The notes: generated by a model from the sequence alone, not told the origin. A stretch of 64,000 bases of DNA from Acanthosepion lycidas (GCA_963932145.1 OZ010590.1:51981098-52045097); one strand, 5' to 3'; shown: positions 10,800 through 22,126, numbered from the stretch's first letter. Numbers and translations are program-made.

Positions 10800-11990
10800 A
10801 AGTTGATAGAAAATATTTCTCTGCTACAGGTAAGGATTTTGCTTCAGTGCATGGGTTATTTAATCACTGTGGAAACAACAAAATCGACTCCTAATGGTGA
10901 GGGTAGATCAATGGTTGTAGATTGATGCCAGAGCTGCCATTCCTTGATCACATTGCATTTGACAATCTATGATGTGAACTTGATACACCCAAATTCTAGC
11001 ACATGAAATTATCAGTCTATGCTGGTAATAGCATCACACCATGGGACACTTGTGGTGGATTACGATGACTGATAATTTTGTCTATCATTAGTGGTTAGTC
11101 AAGGTGCTGCTTGTACACTTCTAGGAAGAAAGTGGTTACAAATTTTGCAACTCACGTGAAAATGTATTCACCTGCTAAAGGCAGTAAACACTATACTATC
11201 TGCTGAAGACATCATTGTAAAGTATCCAGACGTTTTCAATGATGAGTTAAGTATATTAAAGGATTTTTCAGCAAAATTGAGTGTTAACTCGAAGACAAAA
11301 TCTATATTCTAAAAAACTCAACACATTCCCATTGCTTTGCATGAAAAGAGGAGCAAAGAGCTTGGTCAACTTGAGTCTCTGTACATTATTGAACCAGTGC
11401 CATATATGGAATAGGCTGTCCCAATAATAGCTGTGATTGAGATTGAAAAATCAATATGTTTGTATGTAGATTATAAAATGACAATAAATAAGTGATGAAA
11501 CCTCAACCAGGATTGATGATTTGTATTCAAAGCTAGATTTGAAGTATTGCTAGGTGTCATTAGATGAAAATTTAAAGTAGGGCCTATCCATATACCACAT
11601 GGTCTCTATATGTTCAATCACAGCAGTTTGTGGGTAAAGTCCACTATAAGAACAATTTACAGTGTAACCCGGATATAAGAGAAACCCGGATATAAGAGAG
11701 ATTGTATCTGGTCCCAAATTAGAGCCTGTGTTAATGTATACGAAATAGACCAAACCCAGATATAAGAGAAACTCGTATATAAGAGAAACCCGGATATAAG
11801 AGAGATTTTATCTGGTCCCAAATTAGAGCCTGTGTTAATGTATACAAACTAGACCAAACCCGGATATAAGAGACTTCTTCTCCGGTCCCGACGACTCTCT
11901 TATATCCAGGTTACACTGTATTTGCAAAGAAACCATTTGTTGTCAATCGGAATGAGACACTGATAATACGTACTCTGAACAGTTGGCCAA
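10800..11990 (+). pseudogene. Second gypsy-type relic (RT N-terminus), interrupted by a MITE
   Basis: Plus-strand frames give KYPDVFNDELSILKDFSAKL, then LHEKRSKELGQLESLYIIEP, IIAVIEIEKSICLYVDYKM and TINK. This is the linker and RT N-terminus of a Ty3/gypsy Pol, of a family distinct from the copies at 1-3602 and 26875-29960. Frameshifts are frequent. A TA-flanked MITE (11660-11918) is inserted downstream. Confidence 0.8.
11660..11918. mobile_element. 259-bp TA-flanked MITE with internal duplication
   Basis: Ends are CAGTGTAACCCGGATATAAG and its near reverse complement CTTATATCCAGGTTACACTG, flanked by TA on both sides. This fits a non-autonomous pogo/Tc1-type element. Inside, a unit of about 105 bp (TCTGGTCCCAAATTAGAGCC at 11706 and again at 11811) is tandemly duplicated, and the motif CCCGGATATAAGAGA occurs several times. 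Confidence 0.85.
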
Positions 11991-12224
11991 CCTTGACAGA
12001 GTTTAGTGAGAAACACCACAATAATAATCTTCCTTATCAATGCACCTAAATGTGTGGTAAATACTAATCAAACATTATACAGTGAAAATTTCAGATCAGA
12101 ATTCAACTAAGAATTAAATGCTAGGTGACAAATTTATTGATCCAGCCATGCACCACTTTGTATGTGTGCATGTGCATTAAAATCATCAAAATTTATATGT
12201 ATATTTCAGTTTAGTCTAAGTTTT

Positions 12225-12680
12225 CTTAAGATGCAAGTGGTTGCTGAAAGTGAAACAAAACAAGAGACAATAGATGATGATTGATGCCAATCAAATCATC
12301 AATTTAAACCAATTTAAATTTTTGAAAATCATAATTAGCAGGAATGCAAGAAACCAAAACAGGGTTCCACAAACGAAAAGTGTGAGAGAAGAAACTGTTA
12401 GCATAGAACTTACAGCTACGTCTAGTAATTTCAACTGTAAAATTATGTAGTTTAGCTGTCAATCTAGTACAGCACTTAAATTCCTGAAGCTGAAGTACTG
12501 AAAGGGAAAACAGTTACCATGAAAATATTTATAGAAAAGGTACAGGGAAGCTATATTAGAGCAGTGGGAAAGTGAATGATGTAAAGATTCCAGGTCAGGA
12601 CCTATAACATTGAAGATTCTTTAAATTTTGTCAAAAACTAGATACGCAGCAGAAGCGCCAAACCAGAGCAGAACTATCTC
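12225..12680 (-). mobile_element. CR1/L2-like LINE (family A) 3' fragment
   Basis: Minus-strand sequence matches the family A end seen at 8618 and 22127, including AGATGCCAGGTCAGGA-like blocks and the TTTCAAAAATTTAAATTGG region. Frames are more decayed than in the other copies and the extreme 3' end is not clear. Confidence 0.65.
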
Positions 12681-12689
12681 CTCAAGGCA

Positions 12690-12985
12690 ATTGATGTAGG
12701 CCTCTATATTGAGTCTGAGGTCCTCCCAACAAATTTAGAAGTTCTTTTCTTATCAGAATGATCAGAGTGAGTTTTCTGAGCTGCTGTAACTTCATAATCA
12801 CCATTAGATTTATCCAACTCTTTCCAAATCCTTTGCACTGTCCACACAAACACTCTGAAATATTCATATTAGAGCTTCTGGTGCAAATACCAAGCAGTAC
12901 AGCATGCCATTTCCAAAATTCTGGTGGAATGAATTGCGCCATGGTGCTCTTTTTCTCACAGACGGTGCCCAACTGACCCTACTAT
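12690..12985 (-). pseudogene. Tc1/mariner-superfamily transposase HTH remnant
   Basis: A minus-strand frame reads VWTVQRIWKELDKSNGDYEV, followed by SDHSDKKRTSKFVGR. This resembles the N-terminal helix-turn-helix and linker of a Tc1/IS630-like transposase type common in invertebrates (RTVQRIxKxLxxxNGDYEV ... RTPEFV). It ends before any catalytic domain. Family assignment is from memory of the motif only. Confidence 0.55.
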
Positions 12986-13137
12986 ACTGTGCAGTTGGCA
13001 AAATTGAAAACAATGCTGATGGACGAGATAAAAAAATATAAAATGGTGACAATTTCCCCATCATACCCTGTAAATCTTTTACTTTTTCAATCAAAACTAA
13101 TAAAATCAAGAGGTCATGAATATTCATCATTCTATAG

Positions 13138-13559
13138 CAGTGGTTCCCAAACAGTGTGGCATGCCTCATGGGTATGGTGAAAGAGGATAGCAGGTGAGAT
13201 GGAATGATTGAAAGACAATCAAACATTTAAAAACAGTTTTAAAAAATTCATATGTCAAAAATAAATGATTTCAAAATTTAAAATATTATTATGGATTACT
13301 TGTAATTGCATGCATGAGTCCCAGAGTAAATAGTTATGAATAATTATTGACCGATTTAACCAGTGTGATATTTTTGCATTATATCAAATATTAAGAATAT
13401 AGTAACTAGATTCTGCAAATTGAAGGAGAGAGTTATCAATGATAATATTCTGGCTTCCTTTAACCCTCTCTCTTTTTTTATTTTTAAATGTACTTTTTAT
13501 CACATGAACAAATTTTCATTCCAAAAATATGGCCCAGAGAAAAAATTTGAGAATCCCTG
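13138..13559. mobile_element. Non-autonomous hAT element
   Basis: It starts CAGTGGTTCCCAAAC and ends GAGAATCCCTG; the reverse complement of the right end is CAGGGATTCTCAAA. Flanking 8-bp duplications are TTCTATAG (13130-13137) and TTCTACAG (13560-13567), one mismatch. These termini and the 8-bp duplication are diagnostic of hAT. There is no transposase inside. Confidence 0.88.
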
Positions 13560-13567
13560 TTCTACAG

Positions 13568-14635
13568 TATTATAAGAATTCACATCTATAGAATTTACTT
13601 ATGTAGAAATAAAGGTCTTTGAGATTAGTTTACTAATGCTTGCAATATCATCATGTATTTGTTCTTGCAAGCAGAAAAGTTCTGTGAAGTAATCAAAAGG
13701 AGAGACTTCAAAACGCTGTAACTGCAGAGGTAAGAAAAGGGCCTACTTCAACAGACAGTCTACATGTGCTAACAAACAGAATCAGTGTCTTTTCTTAATA
13801 ACTGAGGGCAACTATTCTGACTGAATAGCTTTCACCAATTGTTGAGCATTTAGTTTTAAAGATTGCTTGAAAAAATGCACAGAAATACCTAATTTCCAGT
13901 TTTTTGCTTACAAACTGACTTCAGAATTTGACTATTTCAAGAATAAATTCAAATAAAGTTGATAGTTTTTTTTTTTCAAACCAGAATTCTAATTATGAGT
14001 CACCACAAGCAAAATATGCAGATTTTTTGCTGCATTTGATAAGAAAAAAACTGTGTAAAAAAATTGTAAAAGATTACAAAAAAGCTAAACAATAAGATTT
14101 ATTATATCATAATTAATAAAAACAAAAAAAGTGTATATAACATTATAATACTGCCCTGCATACATCATTAGACAGAATGTTTTAAATTTGCATTGTTTAT
14201 TGAAAATCACACTAAAACAACTGCACTGTATAATATGCTACATCATATTAGAGCTAAACTCTTTCAGTATAATTTCCCTTTGAAGTAAATGAAGGTCTTA
14301 TTTGATGGCACAATGATTTAGTAATAATGTGCTTGTGCCATGCATCTTGTCTTTATACAATTTGTAAAGCTTCAGTAAATTAAAAACTTTATAAGTCTTT
14401 CACGGATCACCAGAATGAAGTTCCAATGCTTGGATTTTGAACCAAAACTTAATCTTTAAACTTGTCTCTTCAAAATCAATTTAGAAAAAATATTTTGTGT
14501 CATTATTTATCATGTGAACCCCAGAACTTTCAAACTGAATGAAATACAACACTTCCAAAATTAACCTGCCCTATTTTTCCAAAATATATGGTGTCCCTAA
14601 CGTTTGGGCACATAGGCAAATATGCATATTTTCAA
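13568..14635. other. Myosin intron; nothing recognised
   Basis: Strongly AT-rich sequence with no convincing frame, terminal repeat or RNA gene visible. Confidence 0.4.
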
Positions 14636-14639
14636 GAAA

Positions 14640-14905
14640 TTTAAATTTTCAACATTTTATTGAATTAACAAATAATGTCTTCAATATGATTTCTATCATT
14701 TGTGATGCAAAGGTTGATGCGCTTTGCAAGATTCAAAGTGAACTCAATGCAATAATTCCACATTGCCATCAATTTTAACATGTTCACTCTTCATCCATTC
14801 AATCAAATGTGTTGCATCTGTGATTTTCATTAAGACCACCTCCTTTAGCATACGCCAGAAAAAGAAGCCAATTCTGGCTTCTTTCAACAAAACCATGTTT
14901 AATCT
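14640..14905 (-). pseudogene. IS630-like transposase C-terminal relic
   Basis: The minus strand reads FFFWRMLKEVVL early and NLAKRINLCITNDRNHIEDI at the end, separated by a frameshift. That is the pattern of invertebrate DDE transposases closing with DFFLWGxLKxxVY ... RIxxCIxxxGxHxEDxI. Catalytic residues upstream are absent. Confidence 0.6.
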
Positions 14906-15015
14906 GTGTAGGTAAAAATATAGTTAATGAGATTTTCTATGAGTCCTGATTTTAGGGAAACCTGCAGAAAAAAAAAACTCCAAAAAACAGAAAACTTCAA
15001 AATCTTATAGTTTAC

Positions 15016-15146
15016 CTGATAAGAATACATTGGTTCTGGGGTGTCCGGTTTGCAATGCCCAACATGTTTTGGTAGGCAATGTCAGCCATTGCAAAAATAT
15101 GAGGAGGGTTGTCAGATTTCCGAGCATGGCCATATTTCTCAGATGT
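15016..15146 (-). CDS. Myosin motor exon preceding the P-loop
   Basis: This minus-strand exon of 131 nt starts after TTATTTGACAG and ends ATCAG before GTAAAC. It encodes TSEKYGHARKSDNPPHIFAM, then ADIAYQNML and finally NQCILIS. PPHIFA-AD-AYQ-M and QCI-ISGESGAGKT are core myosin motor signatures. It begins in phase 0, fitting the exon at 32698-32763, and ends two bases into the Ser codon completed by 9323-9425. Asn-Pro-Pro-His-Ile-Phe-Ala-Met-Ala-Asp resembles myosin III more than myosin VII. Confidence 0.93.
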
Positions 15147-15384
15147 CTGTCAAATAAATAAAAAGAAACAACAAACTTTTAGCATTAACAGATTAGTCAA
15201 ATTCCTGCTTATTTTATTGATTTTTATTTATATATATGTATTTATTATGACATTAAAGTCAAAATTGATTTGTAATCTTTTGGTCTCTATCACTTATTCT
15301 GTAGTCAGTGTTAAATCTTGTCTGCATCCCAAGGCTCCTCCAGTTATGCTGTCACAGCTTCATTACCTCTTTACCTATTACATC

Positions 15385-15545
15385 AAGAAGAGAGGGCACA
15401 ACCATCCAGTGTACTGATGCCTCTAATGTTTTGGTACTTCAGCTTAGTATAATAGTATGCTCTATTCTTGAATCATCTACAAGCCCCTGTGGTTTCCATT
15501 TGCTACCATGTACTGAATTCACATATTCTTTACATATATATATAT
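15385..15545. repeat. Dispersed repeat ending in (TA)n, copy 1
   Basis: About 150 bp from GGGCACAACCATCCAGTG to CTGAATTCACATATTCTTTA is repeated almost exactly at 21005-21150. Both copies pass directly into TA dinucleotides on the same side. No coding potential or named family was recognised. Confidence 0.8.
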
Positions 15546-15614
15546 GAAATTTATCTGGTTTAACCAGTAGAGAAGACAATATTTATGAATAAAAATGACA
15601 ATAGGAAAACTGGT

Positions 15615-15660
15615 AATTGCTGACGCGTTTCGTCCAATGTGGACTTTATCAAAGCAAAAT
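15615..15660 (-). ncRNA. Degenerate hammerhead-like motif at PLE-A 3' end
   Basis: The minus strand reads TTGATAA, A, GTCC, ACATT, GGAC, GAAAC, GCGTC. That is a core-stem II-GAAA-cleavage-site order, with a perfect 4-bp stem II. Compared with the CUGANGA consensus, two core positions differ (C to U, G to A), so cleavage is doubtful. Hammerheads in PLEs are known from published work on eukaryotic PLEs. Confidence 0.55.
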
Positions 15661-15989
15661 ACGAAATTAATTTAACTGAACAAGATAACTAATAAAAACA
15701 AAAAACAGAATGTTCCTAGCAACTGGAATGTAGAGAAACGCTATTTTCATATTGTTAACTGAAAATAATGTCAGTATTTGTCACGTGTGGAGAATATTGT
15801 CATTATATCTGTGTTGATGTATTCAACCATTTTCTTTTGATTTTCTGAATCTGTTGTGTACATTTGTTTGTGAGAGGAGTAATTTTGTTAAGAAAGGTGA
15901 AATGGGGAAAAACCTGGGCGTAGATTAATATTCGGGTAATATTCTATGGCGGCACTCCTTCTGAGTTATTTCCTTTTTTTATGAGTGTA

Positions 15990-16175
15990 GCATTTTTAAA
16001 ATCAAAATTATGGTTGAATTTATTTCTATGTATGACTAGTGCATTAGCTAAGTTGTTTTTTGTGAGGTCTCTTTTGTACTCATAAATATGTTTTTTTAAA
16101 TTTCTACTTGTTTCTCCAATATATTGGGAGGACCAGTTTTGGTAATTTATTTTATAAATGCCTGCTTCAGAAATA
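15990..16175 (-). pseudogene. PLE-A GIY-YIG endonuclease domain
   Basis: A minus-strand frame reads ISEAGIYKINYQNWSSQYIG and then ETSRNLKKHIYEYKRDL, followed by LANALVIHRNKFNHNFDF. GIY and YIG tracts, the following Arg and the Tyr-rich helix match the PLE nuclease that nicks target DNA. It ends at stops just downstream. Confidence 0.88.
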
Positions 16176-16346
16176 TTATTGCTATTAATGTTTGAAGATC
16201 ATAGTATATCCATAATGGTTTTGGAAGTGTTTATGACTATTTCAAAATTATTTAGATGGGATAGGTTATTCTGGATAGTGGACGTGACAGAGTTGGTCGG
16301 TAGTATTATGTATCTGTTTTCATGTGATTTACTATTGCGGATTATG

Positions 16347-17720
16347 TTAAGTTTTGTTTCGTTTGTATATTCTGTATGCCTTTCTTCTTGTGTTGTGGAT
16401 GAAATGATATGGGTATTGTAGGTTTTTGAATGTGTTTTCTATGTATGTTTCTTCTTTAAATAAATATTGGGGACTACAGATTCTTAATGCTCTTAAATAG
16501 AAACCTATAATAATTCCAGATTTAATTTTTGAAGAGTGGTTTGAGTAGAAACTGATCAGATCATTTTTGTTTGTAGCCTTTCTGTAAACATCAAAATTGA
16601 GTTCATTATTATTTCTAATTAACAAAATGTCCAGGAACGGAAGAGTGTAATTGGTTTCAGCTTCGAAAGTGAAGTTTATTGTAGCTTCAACGTTGTTAAG
16701 TTTGGAAAGAAGATCCATTTAATTGGTGTTTTTTTGAAATATTAATAATGAGTCATCTATGTATCTGACATATGAAGAGTTTGTAGGGAGAATATTTTTG
16801 AATGAGTCACTTTCTAGGAATTCTAAAAATAGACAAGCAAGAACGCTGCTGAGAGGTGATCCCATTGGTAAACCAAATTTCTGTCTGTAATGTTGGTTAT
16901 TAAAAGTAAAGAAACATTGCTTGGTAATTAGTTGGCATATTTTTATAATTTTATGTGTAGATAGAGGTAATTTAATTTTTGCATTTGTTAGGTGTTTTTT
17001 TAGTAAATTTAAGCATTTATCTATGGGGACGTTTGTATAGAGAGATTTTATATCTAGACTAGCCATATATTTGTTTTTAATGTCTATGTTTTTTAATTTG
17101 TTTAAGGGGTCACCTGAATTTTTTATGTGTGATGGACTAATAGTGCCGAGAAGTGGAGTTAAAATTCTGCTTAGTTTGCGGGCTGTTTTGTGGAGTGCTG
17201 CCTATCTCTGATATGATAGGTCTCATTGGTATGTTCAGTTTATGCGTTTTTGGTAATTCATATAATATAGGTGTTTTTGGATGGTATTCAATAAGCTTTA
17301 CCCAGAAGAAGTCTTCATTTTTTAGTAGTTTTTTGATGTTGCTTGTAAATTTTTGTGTTTCTTCTATAGCTATGTTACTTTTACATTTACTTTTTCATAG
17401 ATGTTATCATCGTCAATGAGCTCTCTCATCTTCTGTTGGTAAATGTGTATATCCATAATTACAATTCATCCACCCTTATCAGAAGTAGATATATGGATGT
17501 TTTTGTTGCTAGCTAATTCTTTCAAGGCTTTGATGTATCTTCGAGGAAGTGCAGTGTCGGTCATATTTTTGTGTGTAGCTGTGATTAGGCCCTGAATATA
17601 GCCTTTGGTAAAATCGGAGTCATTGTGGTGATGATTTTTGATTATGTAATCTTTTGAGTTTGTGTGAGCATTGAGGAATAACTTTTTCCTCAATGCAATT
17701 TCTAAGAAAGTTTTTGGCAC
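16347..17720 (-). pseudogene. PLE-A reverse transcriptase
   Basis: Three open pieces (17720-17466, 17066-16719, 16718-16347) plus decayed joins cover the protein. Visible motifs are HISTSDKGG, SLDIKSLYTNVPI (motif A), GLPMGSPLSSVLACLFLEFL (motif B) and YVRYIDDSLLIF with an intact YIDD box (motif C). The last piece, NYTLPFLDILL and YRKAT, is the typical PLE region after the palm. A stop precedes the next open frame at 16718. Catalytic residues survive although the frame does not. Confidence 0.9.
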
Positions 17721-17760
17721 TTCAATTATATTTAAAAATACACCCTTCCTGTTATTTTAA

Positions 17761-18390
17761 ATTATGCATTAGAACCTTCCAGAATTTTTTAAATTGAGTT
17801 TCATGAATATATTCTCATGTTTTTACATTAAGTTGATGTAATCATTTTCAACATTTTTTCTGTCTAAATCTGGTATTTAAACAAATTCATAGCATCATTA
17901 TTCAGTCACTAAAATATTTTCCCTGAATTCATATGGTCTTAGTCACCTTTCAGATAAATTGTGTATTCTGTCTTATGAGGCTAGTGTCAAATTTTCCAGT
18001 ATGTTTTTGCCAAAAAAATTTTATTCATATAAATTCATAGCATCATTATTCAGTTATTAAAACGTTTTCTCTGAATACTTTGGCCTTATGTCTCCTTTCA
18101 TATAAATTGTGTAATCCATCGTATTTAAAGATATATTTCCCTATCATTATTAAATATTCATTGGAAACTTCTGGAAAGTTTTAAAGTGAGCTTCATGGAT
18201 ATATTTTAAATCTTTTTATTTTTAGTTAATGTTTCCAGCATTTTTCTGACTAAATCTTTTATTTATAACTTCATTATTTAATCATGAATGTATTTTCTCT
18301 GATTTCCTATGAGGTTGATATGAAAGTTTCCAGCATTTTTTACTAAATCTTTTTTCATGAAAATTCATAGCATTATTATTCAGTAACAAA
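17761..18390. repeat. Imperfect AT-rich direct repeats
   Basis: A block containing TTCATAGCATCATTATTCAG recurs at about 17887, 18035 and 18365 with intervening shared pieces such as CAGATAAATTGTGTA and TCATATAAATTGTGTA. It looks like a degenerate tandem of roughly 150 bp units. No coding content. Confidence 0.5.
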
Positions 18391-18394
18391 CAAG

Positions 18395-18720
18395 CAACTA
18401 AGAAAGTTGGTTCACTGTGTTCAGCTAGAAAATTTTTCACCAGAATCTATCTTACATATTTATAACACTACCATTTGTCCTGGCTTTGAATACTGCTGTC
18501 ACATCTGGTCTGGTGCTCCTGCCATATATTTAATGATTCTTGATTACATCCAAAGAAGAATCTGCAATGTTATTGGTCCTGACCTGGCAGCTCTATTTCA
18601 GTCACTTTCCCTGAATTTTTATAATGGATTTAGAATATGTTCTATCACTGCTTCTATTCCACTTCCAGATCATCGTTTCTGTTTTGAAAAGGTTTATCTT
18701 GAGCCTTACTTCTTGGAACA
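18395..18720 (+). pseudogene. CR1/L2-like LINE (family A) RT C-terminus
   Basis: The open plus-strand frame 18407-18853 contains IYNTTICPGFEYCCHIWSGA, YIQRRICNVIGPDLAALFQS and LPDHRFCFEK. It is the same RT C-terminal domain as the minus-strand copy at 22470-23018 but in the opposite orientation. After about 18720 the frame loses similarity. Confidence 0.85.
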
Positions 18721-18879
18721 CTTTGTAGAGAATGCAGATTTTTTGTTCAAGATCACTCTTGTCCTAACTATGAATGCCTATGTCATCAGCATATCAGCCT
18801 CCTCACCAATAAACTGGCCTTGGAAGGGAAAACAGGAATACTGTCTTCTATAAGTAGATTAAATTGGGATGTAGTATGG

Positions 18880-19390
18880 AAGGCTTAAATGATCAGTGCC
18901 CATCTCTTCACATCTGTGCTTTTATATGCGCATATCATAATCTAGGAAGAGATTAAATAAACTAAGGCTCTCATTTCCTCCTTGCCATACTCCTGATAAG
19001 GTTTAAAAGGATTCAGTATTGGGGTCTTCACCAGACAGGTACATCTTTGTGGACCAATATAGTTCTTCTATCAGATATATACATTCAGTGGAGTCAGAAA
19101 TTGGAAAATAGTTTCTAATGGATGAGAAAAGGAAGCCTCTATTGATGTGATTATATGCCACTGAGAGTCCAACATAACAGACAGAATTTTTTATTGGAGA
19201 GCTATGTAATTTCTTGGAGTTATTTGAGTTAAGTTATTTGATGATATATAGGCCATTATTATACCTATTACCTGAACAAAAGCCAAATTGGATTGTTAGG
19301 ACTTGGCTTTCATAGAATGATAAGAGCCTAGTTAGTAAAATATTTATTAGTACTTTCATCATAATGGATACAACTAAGATACACCTATAC
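18880..19390 (-). pseudogene. Non-LTR reverse transcriptase palm relic
   Basis: The minus strand reads VLTIQFGFCSGN, then AYNHINRGFLFSSIRNYFP and STKMYLSGEDPNTESF. FGF-G and A(F/Y)DxxNR-type blocks are RT motifs of non-LTR elements, where the catalytic Asp here reads Asn. It is a LINE type distinct from families A and B. Confidence 0.7.
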
Positions 19391-20385
19391 ATTGTTTTAA
19401 CAGAAAAACTTTATAAATTTCAACTGAAAGTCACACTGGTTATTTGTGTCAATAAATACCGAATATTTCCATAAAAGGAAATGACTAATATTACCACTAA
19501 CATCACCAAAAGAACATATTTTTTCTTATGTTTTTATATTTAAAGTTATTTTTCTCCAGTAAATGTCAAACATACTGGCTAATTCATAATAAAAATTCAT
19601 AATAAAAATTCATAATAAAAATTCAACCAAACTCAGAGAATAACTTTTTCCCTTGTGAATTCCATTTACAATGATCACCAAAAGGCTCTCCAAGATAGAA
19701 ACATTTTCTTTATTTTTGATTCTCATGATAAATCTAATTTTTATTTTCAGTGACTATCTTGTCCAATAATTATTTTTCTGTTAAGAATTAAAAAAGAAAA
19801 ACAACTACTTAAATTATAACCATTCTCCAATTCCATAAGTTTGTGTGGAATCCCTTTTCCTAGTTTTTGAACAGTTCCTAAGGAATGTAAAAAAAAAACA
19901 TGCAACTTTTGGGTGTTTGCACTTGCAATAAAGTACTGGATAAATTTTAAGGACATTTCTAAGATTTTGCTAACATTTCACAAAAAGATGTCACTGGGAA
20001 TGTTTCCATCAAACCAGTAAATAAGTTCTATTATACCGTCTTCTTTTTCTTTGTTACTTTCTCTATTCTTGTATTATGTCAGATTGAAAAGAATCAATGT
20101 ACAATAATAACAATGAACTACTACAGAAAATATGACAAAAACTTCTAATCCATTATTTGTTAAAGGCAGATTCTTCTTGTTGAAATGAAGTCAGAATATC
20201 ATTCTTCTTGATTGATATAATTGTTTCTTTTTCAATTATGAATTCAAAATGTATGATTTTACTGCATTAACCAACAGTGATTCCCAGTTCGTAATAACTG
20301 TTTTTATAGAAATATTTATAATAACTAATTTCTTGGTTTGATATTTTATTAAAGTCAAGTAGTATCCATTATATTATAAATGTAC
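19391..20385. other. Myosin intron; nothing recognised
   Basis: AT-rich; a short triplication of ATTCATAATAAAA lies near 19580-19620. No gene or element ends seen. Confidence 0.4.
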
Positions 20386-20390
20386 AGAGT

Positions 20391-20990
20391 GTTCACCCAA
20401 AAATTGACATCATTTAAAATGCAAATATCTGAGTAACTGAATATCCCAGACAAATGTAATTAAATAGACATCATGTTGAACAATAAAAGATTTATTTATC
20501 AAAATTTGACCAAGATATTCAAAGGGTTGTAGATTTTTTATTTTTTTGTGATTTTTTATTTAAAAGTGCTAGTTTGCTTTCATGTCTATCCAATGTTCTT
20601 AATATTCTGCATCTTTTCTCTCTGTTTACATTCACAACACTAACGTCAAATATTTTTTCCCTGGTTAATCTATTTTTCTTGTTTATAACACCTTTTAATT
20701 TCTCTCAAATCTTTTTTGTAAGGGCTTACAGCTACTTTATGTTGAAACACTGGTTCCTGTATGATTTGCCTGTTCCTCTGGGTTTATAGGAAGAGGGGGA
20801 TATAGACCTCTTCTTTCACATGCTTCCATAGAATGGAATCACAAGATGTCAAGTCAAATGAATAAGGTGACCATTTCTACAGCATATTGTCATTATCACT
20901 GGCATGCCCAATCTATCTTCCTGGCAGATTCTCATTGAGACAAGTCCATACTGAGGTGCTGAAGAATGTTACACAAGACATGCTATATCA
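20391..20990 (-). pseudogene. IS630-like DDE transposase relic
   Basis: Across frameshifts the minus strand reads LPGRWIGHAS, NMLWKWSPYSFDLTSCDSIL and WKHVKEEVY. This resembles the catalytic C-terminal half of invertebrate transposases of the PPRSPDLTPCDFFLWGxxK type. The element end GTGTTCACCCAAAAATTGAC lies at about 20398. The lineage may be the same as the fragment at 14640-14905. Confidence 0.6.
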
Positions 20991-21002
20991 TGTTTGTCAA
21001 GA

Positions 21003-21143
21003 GAGAGAGCACAACCATCCAGTGTACTGATGCCTCTAATGTTTTGGTATTTCAGCTTAGTATAATAGTATGCTCTATTCTTGAATCATCTACAAGCCGC
21101 CCCTGTGGTTTCCATTTGCTACCATGTACTGAATTCACATATT

Positions 21144-21182
<39 letters not shown>
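21003..21182. repeat. Dispersed repeat ending in (TA)n, copy 2
   Basis: It repeats the 15385-15545 unit with only a few changes and passes into a longer (TA)n at 21149-21181. The left side is fused to the transposase relic. Confidence 0.8.
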
Positions 21183-21186
<4 letters not shown>

Positions 21187-21189
21187 AAA

Positions 21190-21445
21190 GCATTTCTAGA
21201 CAGATGTAACTGCCACTTCTATTCTAACAGTTTCTTTTCTCACACTTCTCGCCTGTGAAAAAACCTTCCAGTTACTTTCTTCCCTGCTATCTACCATCTT
21301 CAAAAATTTAAATGCAACATCAATTACCATCTTCTGTCTTTCTGAATTCTATTTCTTTAGTGTCCTTTTCTCACTTCTCCTCACTAAAATCATCCCATTC
21401 TCTTTTACTCCCTGTAATCCCCTGCATTCTAGGGGCATTGTCACC
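21190..21445 (+). mobile_element. CR1/L2-like LINE (family A) 3' end
   Basis: The plus strand contains CTATTCTAACAGTTTCTTTT, TCTACCATCTTCAAAAATTT and CTGTAATCCCCTGCATTCTA, matching the reverse complement of the 8618 and 22127 copies. It starts right after a (TA)n array. Confidence 0.75.
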
Positions 21446-22125
21446 TTTCCTGGAGGTGAAATAATTTTAAAAAGCAGTCTTTGTAATGGTAGCACTCAAT
21501 ATCAAGAGACAGAGCATTAAAAGTAATACAAAAATTCAATATCCCATTATTTTTGTCTCTACTCACAGTTTTATAGAGATTACATCCACTCATCAAGAGA
21601 CTTGATTGTAAAATGTTAGAATTTACAATTAAATATTTTTGAAATCAAATAATTTTTTAATCTTAAAATTAAATATTCACTTATGTTTTTTCCACTCAGA
21701 GTTTCATGGAGATGACATCTACTTATCAGGAGACTCAAATGTAAAATTTCACAATATTCCAATTAAGTCTCCTGATGAGTGGATGTGATCACCAGAAAAC
21801 TCAAGACAAGTAAGCATTTGATCTTATTTATTACTAAATAGATATGTATGTTGCACTTAGTTTGCATAATAATAATAACTGATACACTCAAGACAAATTC
21901 TTATAACTAATTTTAATATTGGTAAATATTATAAACAGAAACTTACACGAAATATCTCTCATATGGTGCAAATTTAACCAACATTTATTGGATAATACTA
22001 ATTTCATTGCAAAGATATTGACTTGCATAATAAAATCTGATATAGTGTATATTCTTTTGATATTTAATTCATATATCCCTAAATCAATTCTGAGAAACAT
22101 TTTAGCTATAGCACACATTCATTTT
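21446..22125. other. No gene; short repeated blocks
   Basis: The block AGAGATTACATCCACTCATC plus AAGAGACTTGATTGTAAAAT near 21575 recurs in changed form near 21707 and, inverted, near 21770. Otherwise AT-rich with nothing recognised. Confidence 0.4.
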
Positions 22126-22126
22126 T

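Larger units (their letters stand above)
15560..17760 (-). mobile_element. Penelope-like element A with GIY-YIG endonuclease
   Basis: Read from high to low coordinates it has a PLE N-terminal region ending HISTSDKGG, an RT core, a C-terminal extension, a GIY-YIG nuclease and a hammerhead-like motif near the 3' end, followed by a short (TA)n. This is the domain order of endonuclease-bearing PLEs. Frames are interrupted several times, so it is inactive. It lies inside the 17.6-kb myosin intron in the same orientation as the gene. Confidence 0.9.

Noticed and set aside
16158-17419. Plus-strand hydrophobic open frames over the PLE.
   Set aside because: They are antisense to the PLE-A RT and nuclease.
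21765-21810. CTGATGAGTGG with a downstream CCAGAAAAC, hammerhead-like at first sight.
   Set aside because: The GAAA box is not adjacent to stem II and the supposed stem leaves unpaired bases in the core.
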